A DNA stretch of 64,000 nt, from NCBI RefSeq assembly GCF_031877795.1, contig NC_133933.1:5826632-5890631 (forward strand), read 5' to 3'. Shown in pieces: positions 48,465 to 58,231 of the stretch. The stretch is from Strix aluco. Its lineage: Eukaryota > Chordata > Aves > Strigiformes > Strigidae. Under the pieces are notes generated by a model. The model was not told the DNA's origin, did no database searches, and saw only the letters and a list, made by a program, of their open reading frames with translations. A program made the translations under genes and the position numbers. The stretch's first letter is position 1. Every line of letters starts with the position of its first letter.

Positions 48465-49850
48465 ACACTGTCTTTTAATGTCAAAGCATCTGGACATATA
48501 TATGTTACCCACTGTATTCTTGGGACTCTTTAGTGTGCCGTTATTATTAAAGTAAGAAATGAAATGGATAGAATTTTGGATGTTGAAATGTCTTTATGCG
48601 AGAGCAGGCTATCGTTCAAAGGCTTACTAGCCACCAATGCTTGCTGCCTGTGCAGCAGCAGGTCTGCAGGTGCCACTCAGTCACCACTTTTCAGCAGTTC
48701 TCTGGCAAAAGGAATTGTGACTTGAGTCACTCGGGATATTCTTTTTATTCACTTGCAAATGAGTACTTTTCCTGTTGATTTTAGACTTCACCCTAGTGCT
48801 GTGCTGTACTAAGTCAGCTGTATTTTCTCACTCAATTTATAGCACATAATATGACCTGCCTCTCAAAAAAAATCTAAATAGTGTAAGCTAAGAGCGTGTT
48901 CTTTCGTAACCACTTTATACTTTTTTACATAAATTCACACCTGCTTGTATTTAAAGCTCACAAGTAGTGATATTTCAGCATGCTACAAAAGTCTCCAATA
49001 CATCAGAGAAGCAAGGTTCTTGATTTTGCCAAAGCCCACTTCTCTGGCAGCGTAAAAAGCCTTGAAGAAAGTGGAAATAGGTGCAGAGAGGATGCTGTGA
49101 CTTTGCTGGGAGTTTTTCCTTCAATGGCTGGGTTTTTTCTCAGTGACCACTTTAGGCTTAAAGTGCTTTTGAGTAGAAGTGCTTTATTCAGTATCGGGTT
49201 CCAGCTAGCTGTGACTGGCAAGAGCTTTTCAGAAGGATTCAGATGCTGTCTGGCAAGTTCAACCTTTCAAGTCCCTGTCTTCATATACAGTCAGATTGTG
49301 CAGTAATGAGGCTCCTCTAATTTAAACCAAAAACTGAAACAGTCTCTCAATGGCTTTGTGTTATCAACGAGAAGTTGGCATAAAACCCTCCTTATCCCTT
49401 CCCTGCAGAGGAACTGAACTTCTATAATTCAGGAAGGCTTTTGGCAATGTCTAGGATATCAGGGTTGCTGTGCCAAGACTGCTGCCTTTATATTTTCTTT
49501 GGAAAAATGGAGTTTCATCAAAATAATAATTTTTTGCAGGACTATTTCCATCCCAACTATACCATTGAAAGATATGTTTGTAAATGTTTCAAAAAAATCA
49601 ATGAATTTATTTTGTTTGCATTTTCTTACTTTTGTCTTTATTCCCTTTATTTTGACAGATTATTCTGCTGTATTTTTAGGTTTAATATCAAATTATCAAA
49701 GGCATTTCAGAATTGCCAGTCTGTTTAGTATTTCAATTATGAATTTTTCTCCAAAGTAGGACAAAATAAAATTGTGAAAAGTCGGACTATCCAACACGAT
49801 GGAAGTTCTGTAGCTGGTTTCATGTTCCCATCTGGGCTTTTGTACTCCAA

Positions 49851-49930
49851 GGACCTGATTCAGTGCCCACCAAAAGAAATGGGAATCTTTCTCTTGAATT
49901 GGATGACTTCGGGCTCAACTTTAAGATCAA
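49851..49930. repeat. Possible fragment of the same old dispersed element
   Basis: Reads GGACCTGATTCAGTGCCCAC, then AAATGGGAATCTTTCTCTTG, then GATGACTTCGGGCTC. This matches the remembered order CCTGAT-CC, CCATTGAAGTCAATGGGA, CTTT, CATTGACTTCAATGGGCT with many changes. Assignment is from memory of the pattern only. Confidence 0.4.
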
Positions 49931-51125
49931 AGAATTTTCAAACTTATGATAGAGGCCAAGAGGGTTTTTTTCTTTCTCTTTTAATTTTAAATATTCCTGG
50001 TGTTATCTTCTATGGAAACCCAGCTGGCAGTAGGAAGTGTGCACTGAACATCCCCATTTAACTCAAAAGGAGAAAGTGAGAGAGCTCCCAGTTTCTACAC
50101 TGAATCCCAACTATGCCAGAGGATTAGTTTAGTGGAATCGGCTATGAACCATTACTTGGCTCCAATGCCTTATTACTGGATCTCTGCAAACAGTGTGATG
50201 TTGAATGTTCAAGAACAATGTTTTATAAATATTGGAGACTTTGGTGTAGATCGCTTTTTTTTTAAGGGATTGAACAGATTTCCTGAGACAGCCAGTATGT
50301 ATTGGGGTGTTGAATATGGAGTTGAGATGGGGCACAGAAGTGACACTGGTCACACGTCAGTATTCAAGTATGCTGCTTCAAGTGGTTCACTATTGGTCCT
50401 GAGCACTCTAATAAGTTTTTGATGCCACCAGAAGTACTTCAGGACAAGAGGCCAGCTCACCTCCTCTGTTACACTTGTGTGAACCTCTCTGCCTATTCAA
50501 GGTTACACAGGTAGCAGTGATAAGAAATTATCATATATGAAATGCTTCTCCCATCACACCCTCCTTATGCCCCATCCTGTGCTGTAATGGGCGCCTGCTG
50601 TTTCCTCAGCTCTGCCTTGCTCTGTGCAACACAGTGACCCAAGAGCAAATAAAGCCTCTCACTTCTCAGCCATTCAAGCTAAGCAAAGAGAATCAAGCCT
50701 CACTTTTAAATTCATATCTCATGTCACCCATGTCAGCAAATATGACTGGACATATAGAGGGAGCAGCTGGCACTTTCACAGAGCTGAAAGGAACTGTAAG
50801 CTGCTGACCAGCTGATTTTCTTGAAAACTTAGTGGTACACTGTTAAATGCAAAAGAAATTTCGATGATACACACTGTGTTCCACTTCTGCCATTGCACTT
50901 TTGTGAGATGTGATTCGTTTGGACTGACTCAAAATGCAGGTGGTTTCTTTTCTACAGCCTTTGGCAGATACTCAAGTTAGATGTTTGGTTTGCAGCTTCT
51001 TTCTGCAGACAGGGAAGCTAGGCACTTGCTCCTTTCATTCTCAAAGCTCTTTAATCAGGCTTTTGGGGCTAGTTTAGGCTATCTTCACAAGACCTGTGTG
51101 TTGGGTTTTTTTGTTCTTTTGTTGA

Positions 51126-51145
51126 TTTTTTTTTTTTTTTTTTTT
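51126..51145. repeat. T20 homopolymer in a G/T-rich stretch
   Basis: Twenty T preceded by GTTGGGTTTTTTTGTTC-type sequence from about 51098. Low complexity only. Confidence 0.92.
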
Positions 51146-52779
51146 ACTAAAGCATGATCTTTCCACTTAAGAGGCTTGAAGTTATTGCTAATAAGACTCC
51201 TGGATAAAACTCTAGAAATTCTCAGAGTTTGCCTCAGGGACAAACCCTTGGGAGAAAATCATGCCAGAATGAAGGTAGCTTCTGCCCCTGCCCCACCAAC
51301 ATTTTTGGTGGCCCAGGTGGGCCTATTCTGAAGATCAAAAGACAGTTTCTACCATATTGACAGTTATTTAAGTTCTTGTGCTTCTCCTAAATTAGCGGTG
51401 CTAGGAATCTGGTCTTATGTAGTGTATTGTGAATTCAGCAGCCATGAAAATTTTGACAGTAGTTTTTTCATGCTTCATGTGTTTTCTGCCCTATGATCAG
51501 AAAGAGAAACTCAGTTATAAAGAAAGAATAAGGTGGACAAGTGTTTTAGTAAAACCTTCTTGTGAAATTTCCAAAAAGCTGAAAGATAGAAAAACAGACA
51601 TTCCATTGGGAATAACTTTTTTTTGCAAACACTGGGCTTGTATATATTTTCACCATGCTTTCAAAAGAAAATGATGATGCAAAGCAAAAATAATCCCAGG
51701 GCTCCCTTATAAATCATTTGGTTTCCATCTCAAAAGAGCTTTTTTTCTTATCATGTCAATGTTATTTTAATTAAACACTGGAGCTCCTAAGGAAGCACAA
51801 ATAATTGCAGGACCGTGTTTCATACACATTCACAGCCATCAGAGGTCAGTACAAGTTCATTCATCTGAGCAGTTTTAAGGTCCTTTATTCCTCCAGTTTT
51901 ACATAAGAAGTTTTTGGTAAATATGAAAATGAGCCTTCATGTTTCTGACATCTTACTAGATAAGAATATTCTTCAGAACTGTAAAAAGCTAATGAACACA
52001 AAATATATGCTTACGCTAATATCTTGATGCCATATAGTGTGCCAGGAAAAGCTCCACTTCATGTTTGTTCTAGTTTTGGGAGTATAACTCGGCAATTGCA
52101 AAAGTGCTGGAATGAGTGGAATAACTATACTAGGTGCTCTTCCAGATTTTGGTTAATGCTTGTGCCTCGCTGAAATCTGTTTGACATTAATCCTACTCGT
52201 TATGAAGATTAAACTGCTAAGAGTAGGCACCAGGACAGCTACAGCAAAGAGCCTAGACCTTGCAATGTATTATTTCAGTGGCTCACTTAAGCCAAATATT
52301 AAAGGGCAACAGTGAAGAGCCCTCTAAAAAAAAAATCTAAATAGTCTTCAGTTAAAGAGAATGAAGTTTTGAGGGCTACATTCTGTGAATTTATAACTGA
52401 TTTTACAATATACGATATTTATTTCAAAAAAACATTCTATAAACTGCTAAAAATGGAAAGTATAACAAAACTCTGAGGAATAGAAGGTTCAGGAAGTTCT
52501 GAACTTATTTTCCCAAACCAATACTTACTTCTGTATCCTTCTGCATCTGTTTCACTGAAAAATTTTCCTTAGAGGAAAGTGAATAAAATTTTATTTGGCT
52601 GTAGTGTGGGAGAGTGAAAGACAGACAGTGAATCTAGTGGTTTAAGTCCCTGCTGCAGAAAAGGACTGAGAATCTCTGTTATGAATCTGGCAGAGAATTA
52701 ATTTGAACTTCTGTCTCCCACTATAAAAATGGTCTATCAGTTATGGGATCTTCTTCCTCTGGAGACAAATTCAAAAGGT

Positions 52780-52800
52780 AAAAAAAAAAAAAAAAAAAAA
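52780..52800. repeat. A21 homopolymer
   Basis: Twenty-one A followed by GGTGACTAAA. No poly(A) signal at the right distance and no retroposed gene body upstream. Confidence 0.92.
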
Positions 52801-53927
52801 GGTGACTAAAATGGGTTTAAGTGTTTAGGAAAAACTTTCAAAACAATTTTGGTTTTGACCCAAAACAAATATTGAAACAGAAAAATTCTATGAAATATGA
52901 TTTTAGTTCCCTGGACAGCAGAAATAGTAATGTGAACTGCTTCTTATCTGTAACTAAGCTATGAAAATAAAATTCAAGTGTAGAAGGTCAGTTGAAAATT
53001 AAAAATGCAATTTATTAACTTGGTTTTATTGGAAGAAACACTGAAACTCAGTCTCAGAGGATAATAAATATTACAAAATGCTGCATAACCAGAATTGCCA
53101 AGGCTTCAGGTTCAACATGGTTCTCACTATATTGGTTGTTTATCTTGAAGCCTAGTTCCCACAGCCATTTATCATCTGAAAATCTCAGCTTTCATTAAGA
53201 TGCCATGTTGTTGCCTTTGTGCCTGTAGAGGAACACATGAAAATATAAAAAGCACTAACTCAAGTGTTCCTCTACTGTCACTAAAAAAAATAAATTAAAA
53301 AAAAAGTATAAAGTTAATCTCAAAGTCCCATTGCTCCAGAAGCTAGGGCTACAGGAGAAAACATTAAATGCTGTTAGACTATTGATGAAACCGTGACATT
53401 TGGCAATGCTGAGTGTGGGAAGAGAATCCTCTCACAGTATTTAGCTCAAATGCAAGTACAGTAAATACATATCAGGAGTATCAGCTTTGAACTGACTAGG
53501 AAACGATCATAGTCCTGGTGAATGACTTAGAAAATCCCAGTATCTGATAAAAAGTACACCCTCCATCAGGATCAAACATCATCACGTATATTCTGAGGGG
53601 TCAAAGACTAAACAAGGCAGTAACCGGACTTCTGTTGCCACATCAGCTAGTGTTAACCCAAAAGTATTTGCTTTTTACTGATGTTAGCTCAGTAATAATT
53701 AGCTATCTTGTACTATTCCAAGATAGCAAAGCAACTTGGATTTTATTGAAGATTCACATGGAGGGACAGAGGTACACAGTGAGGTCTTAGGAAGGCCATG
53801 ACAACCCTGGAAAGAAGACTCACTAGAATCCAAACTGTAACCACATCGAATAATCATGATTTAAGAAATGTCATGAGAATGGTCAAGAATTTTGCTGTAT
53901 CTTATAAACATTTATTCTCAGCCTTAC

Positions 53928-53985
53928 CTTCACACTGGGAACAACTGTATTGATTTGATTGGAAATATTCAAAGTGTGTATGTAA
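53928..53985 (-). other. Candidate 58-nt exon, minus strand
   Basis: On the minus strand: ACATCCCTGCCTTCCTACAG, 58 bases, then GTGTGAAG/GTAAGGCTG. Both splice sites are close to consensus. Two frames are open (YIHTLNISNQINTVVPSVK; LHTHFEYFQSNQYSCSQCE), so frame gives little support. It lies 500 bp left of the CR1. Confidence 0.22.
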
Positions 53986-54485
53986 CTGTAGGAAGGCAGG
54001 GATGTTTGCAAGAAAAGCTTTGTCTGGTATTCTGAGAGAGACTAGTTAGATAAAAAGGCTTAATTCAAAGGTGTTCTGTGTTATCAAAAGGTCATGACAG
54101 GAAACAATGGTTTGAGTTCTTGTAAAGTCCACTGACAATGGACTGGAAAAGAGGAAATATGTGGATGATTTGCTTACTGTTCTATACTACCTGAAATCTG
54201 GGATATATCTTTATCTTTAATTATGCTGCTTCCTGACATTAATTAAACTATTGCCCTAAACATCATGTGGAAGGTGGGTTTGGTCTGAAACTTGCCATGC
54301 TTGATGTCAGGGAGGATATCTAACTTTCTTATCAAGTTTCAGTAAGACACAGTGAATTAAGCTAGCAAGAATACAAACAATCTTAAACTAAGCCTGGCTA
54401 GACTCTGGTCTGAGTCTATCTGGTTGTAAATCTGAATCTAGACAGAGTGCCTAGAGTCAAGGGAGCTCTGTAGAGGCACATGTGT
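53986..54485. other. Noncoding left flank of the CR1
   Basis: Ordinary AT-rich sequence. Just before the CR1, 54395-54460 has repeated TCTAGA/AGTC words (TAGACTCTGGTCTGAGTCTA and CTAGACAGAGTGCCTAGAGT) that are partly complementary. I see no CR1 similarity here. Confidence 0.5.
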
Positions 54486-54487
54486 CT

Positions 54488-54529
54488 CTGAACATGAGCC
54501 AACGGTGTCTGAACATGAGCCAGCAGTGT
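54488..54529 (+). repeat. 21-bp in-frame tandem duplication at the CR1 5' edge
   Basis: The 21 bases beginning CTGAACATGAGCCA at 54488 recur immediately at 54509, with two differences (ACGG in the first copy, GCAG in the second, just before TGT). The usual CR1 sequence, as I remember it, has one copy. The length is seven codons, so the frame is kept. It could come from slippage or template re-priming during insertion at the truncation point, or from later replication slippage. Confidence 0.85.
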
Positions 54530-55073
54530 GCCCAGGTGGCCAAGAAGGCCAATCGTATCCTGGCTTGCATCAGCAATAGCGTGGCCAGCAGGTACAGGGA
54601 AGGGATCTTGCCCCTGTACTCGGCACTGGTGAGGCCGCACCTCGATGAGTGTGTTCAGTTTTGGGCCCCTCACTACAAAAAGGTCATTGAATGACTTGAG
54701 CGTGTCCAGAGAAGGGCAACGAAGCTGGTGCAGGGTCTGGAGCACAGGTCTGATGGGGAGCGGCTGAGGGAACTGGGGGGGTTTAGTCTGGAGAAGAGGA
54801 GGCTGAGGGGAGACCTCATCGCCCTCTACAACTACCTGAAAGGAGGGTGCAGAGAGCTGGGGATGAGTCTCTTTAACCAAGTAACAAGCAATAAGACAAG
54901 AGGGAATGGCCTCAAAGTTGGGCCAGGGAAGGTTTAGACTGGATATTAGGAAGCATTTCTTTACAGAACGGGTGGTTAGGCGTTGGAATGGGCTGCCCAG
55001 GGAGGTGGTGGTGTCCCCATCCCTGGAGGGGTTTAAGAGTCGGGTCGACATAGCGCTTAGGGACATGGTGTAG
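54488..55073 (+). pseudogene. Relic of CR1 ORF2 (reverse transcriptase C-terminal part)
   Basis: This is the coding part of the truncated CR1. In an intact element ORF2 encodes an endonuclease and a reverse transcriptase that copies CR1 RNA; only roughly the last 195 codons remain here, downstream of the catalytic polymerase motifs, so no activity is possible. Two visible lesions break it: a TGA in place of a sense codon at 54692-54694, and a one-base insertion near 54913-54921. With only two lesions over nearly 600 bp the copy does not look among the most ancient, though that is an impression, not a dated divergence. The first seven codons are tandemly duplicated (LNMSQRC, then LNMSQQC). Confidence 0.9.
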
Positions 55074-55667
55074 TTGGGAACTGTCAATGTTAGGTTAATG
55101 GTTGGACTGGATGATCTTCAAGGTCTTTTCCAACGTAGACGATTCTGTGTCATTTTAGGGAGAGGGCCATGACTCATCACAGGATTTTTTTTTCCCCCTC
55201 TAGAGTTTGTTTTTACATAGAACCACTGATCTTGAGTGTGCATCTGTGTCTTTGTCTTAAACATCAACATCTGGACCGGGATAATCCTGAACATATTGCT
55301 AAAGTATTACATTTTCCATTATTGAGGAATTCTGGTTAAATTAGAGAATTTTCTTGAGATATCCTTTGGTCAAACCCAGATCACTAATAGAGCACCAGGA
55401 TATGGACTAGGAGAGCACTGAAGTGAGTATAATTGTACATTAGATTCAAGATTAGTGGTGTCTCCTGTCCTCAGAGATCTAATGATAAAGATGTCACACT
55501 GTTTTAAAAGGGTTAAAATCAGTATCAGAATTCTAAAATTTTTACATCACAAGGAGTAGCGCATACTCTACTAATGCTGTTGATGTAAGTCAGTTGGTTC
55601 ATAGCTCGATAGAAAATGGGCTCCAAAAAACAAGTGCTTCTGCCAGATCTGTTTAATGACTGCATAA

Positions 55668-55757
55668 TAAGTATAATATATTATAAAAGAGTATATAAGT
55701 ATAATATAAGTATAATATAAAAGAGGCAGACAGCTAGGGCAGCTGGCAGCTAGGGCA
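55668..55757. repeat. AT-rich short tandem block plus duplicated CAGCTAGGGCA
   Basis: AAGTATAATAT-type units recur about four times to 55725, then CAGCTAGGGCA at 55731-55741 is repeated at 55747-55757. It lies about 500 bp beyond the CR1 end and is unrelated to it in sequence. Confidence 0.8.
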
Positions 55758-58038
55758 ATAAAATGGCCATGTCTTAGTTGTCCCCATTACCAGAGCTAGA
55801 AATCTTAGGAGCTAAATTGGCTGGTAGAGCTGACAAGGGAAAGGTTGGAGTTTGAAGCGTGGCAGTTGCTGTGGGAGGGAAAGAAGGAGTGAGGCCTTTT
55901 TCCTCATATTTCTTTCACAGAAGTACGATAGCAAACCTCAGTCTCCAGAATTTCTCCCAACAGTTCTCAATCCCTGCTCCACCCCTTTTCTCTATACACC
56001 TGCTTTCAATTAAAATAGTCTATTAAGCTTCCCTCCACCCTCAGTTCTCTCCTTCCCGATTGAGTATTCAGTTTTTGCCTATCTCAGAAGTCTTGAGTCA
56101 CCTCCGTTCTATTTTTAGCTCGCTTTCCTTCAGCAAAGAAAAGGAAGAGAAGGAAACCATATGCAAAGAAACTGCATTTAATGCTGCAGCAAATCTATGA
56201 CATCAGCTGCTCTTTGCCAGCATAGTGAATAGCAGGTGAGGGAAAGATCTACTGAAGGTAAAAGACTTTAGCTAAGGTGAAAGTGCTGGAACTGAAGGAC
56301 ACGCACTAGTCTCAGAGCAAATTGTAGCTGGTCACTTAATAGCTTGAAATTTTAGCAACACTGAAAAAGCAGCACAAGACCTCTATCCTGGGGTACAGTC
56401 TCATGTATAGGAAAGGTTGCTCTGAAATCCACTGCAAGCAGTAGACTGCTAAATATAGCTGGAACAGCCACCTCCCAGGCTGAGGGATGAATGTGCACGT
56501 AGCTGGAGAGTGGAATGAGGCCTGCCTAAAAGTACTCCAAGGCCTGACTTGCCTAGCCTTCTCCAGTGATATAAAATATGCTGCTTTGTTTGACACAGGA
56601 ATTTGTTTCAAAAGAGAACTATAGAGACTGGAAAAAAGCAACACTTGATTCCATTTTTTTACTGAGGTCTGTCAAACTTATCTTGTGTAATATTAAAACT
56701 AGAGATTACATGGAATATAAAAACAAACGAACACCGTAGGAAAGAAGCTTTAGTTTTTCGGTGTCTTGGCATGACAGTTAAAGACTCCAATCATAAAATA
56801 GCTTCCTGTAAGAATATGAGTGTGTTTAACAAAAATCCTGTGACTGAAACGAATATATTGAAAAATAACCTGCTGGGTAACCTTCAGACCTTTCTGGGAA
56901 AAGTTCAGATGAATTTATTCTCTAATACGTGTACCAGCTTTGAGCTGAACTCTTGGAGTCCTAACTCCTGAAACACGGCAGTGTTTTTGGAATACCAGAG
57001 TGTGTTCCTAAAGCTTCTGTACCAAATGCAGGGTGTTTCAAACTTGTATACAAAATCTTAAATACAAATAATGCCAAGTAAGATACAACAACATTTTATT
57101 TTGTTGACAAAATTATATAGTGCGATTAAATATAAGGCTTAAACCAACTTCAAAAAACTTCTGTCTCAGAACTTTGTGGATTTTAAAAATTCTTGGGATA
57201 ATTTTGTAATGTTGCCCTTCCTGTGTTTGGGACCAATTTCTAGGATGAATTCTCACTCACCCTTTCATCCTCCCATCCGAGCCTTGGTACCTCTTCAGAG
57301 CTCCATTGACTTCAGCGAGGCATGAAATTGAGAAAGAGTTGCAGCTAAATCTGCTTAAAACAGAATTGCAACTAAGCCTGCAGAGCCAGAAATGGAAAAA
57401 AACCTCTCAAAAATCAAAAGAAATTCTGCACAAGTAAAAACAGAAGAAAATGGATCTGGAAAACCTTCTGAAAATTACAGTAAGTAGGTAAAGTGAGCAA
57501 TAATTTGGTTTCTTCCATCTGTTTGACAGTGTAGGGTAAAAAAAGAAATAACGTCAACCATAATAAAGTATCATGAGGCAACTGAATGAAAAGATTTTAG
57601 TTTTTATGACAACCTAGCTACAAGCTCTTTACCATAATAACTGGTAATAAACATAGATATTTATTTTTTCTCTCTCTTGACCTGTATTTCCCTAAGACAT
57701 AGGATGAACAGAACTGAAATGATGAATAACAAAACTATAGACAGTGACAACAGGAAATGAGACTACAGAGAGCCCATGTATGGAGTCACATTTAACACAG
57801 TAATCTAATTCCGTGTCACGTCTTGAAATGATTTGTTCACTGGCAATGGGGAAGGCAAATTATCTACTATATCGTGTCACTAAGTTTAGTAATGCTAATA
57901 AAAAGGTGTTGAAGCATAACTAATACTTGGATGAGTAGGGCTATTGACCTCACATAAAGTGCCTCATTGAATGAGTAGGAATTGCAAAATGGAGCCACAT
58001 GTTAGATTAAAAAAAAGATTTTGGGTATTTTGCAATGC

Positions 58039-58054
58039 TTTTTTTTTTTTTTTA
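58039..58054. repeat. T16 homopolymer
   Basis: Sixteen T followed by ACCTGGG. Similar T-run plus ACCT context to 37896-37910. Confidence 0.9.
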
Positions 58055-58212
58055 CCTGGGTAGCATTGCTAGTTCTCAGCTGGACCTGTATAAATCTCAT
58101 GCTTCCGGAAGAACCAAACCATTACATTGCAAGAACAATGAGCAATAACCTTTAAGCTTTGTGTGAAATCACTTCTTAATTTCCTGTTCACAGACTGAAA
58201 TTCCATCATTAA

Positions 58213-58231
58213 ACATAGGTTAAACCTATGT
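58213..58231. repeat. 19-bp near-perfect palindrome
   Basis: ACATAGGTT, one central A, AACCTATGT. Arms are perfectly complementary, suggesting a possible dimeric protein-binding site or chance. Confidence 0.6.

Larger units (their letters stand above)
48465..53927. other. Noncoding stretch, no gene seen
   Basis: Open frames of 80-108 codons at 48980-49306, 49441-49728, 49774-50061 and 50132-50422 have no recognisable domains and no good splice sites. Homopolymers at 51.1 and 52.8 kb and A-rich words at 53283-53308 are the only low-complexity items. Confidence 0.5.
54486..55152 (+). mobile_element. 5'-truncated CR1 LINE, ORF2 C-terminus plus 3' tail
   Basis: A degenerate CR1 non-LTR retrotransposon in plus orientation. 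The conceptual protein has the familiar CR1 reverse-transcriptase C-terminal blocks: [72 protein letters not shown], then [19 protein letters not shown] and [15 protein letters not shown]. The frame opens near 54488, meets an in-frame TGA at 54692-54694, continues in the same frame, and is shifted by one extra base near 54913-54921 (premature TAG at 54935-54937). After that shift the downstream frame runs to TAG at 55071-55073. A short 3' UTR follows, with the typical avian CR1 end (TTGGACTGGATGATCTTCAA, then CAACGTAGACGATTCTGTG). The 5' edge falls inside the coding region, as expected for CR1 copies truncated by incomplete reverse transcription; the endonuclease domain is absent. The copy is non-functional. 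Exact edges are uncertain by about 10-30 bp because no target-site duplication is visible. Confidence 0.96.

Noticed and set aside
54416..55087. 223-codon open frame on the minus strand
   Set aside because: It is the antisense of the CR1 reverse-transcriptase relic; its openness follows from the CR1 codon pattern.
57259..57306. Minus-strand 48-nt exon with AAGG/GTGAGT donor
   Set aside because: The weak GCTGAAG acceptor lies inside a TGAAGTCAATGG-like old repeat fragment, which explains it better.
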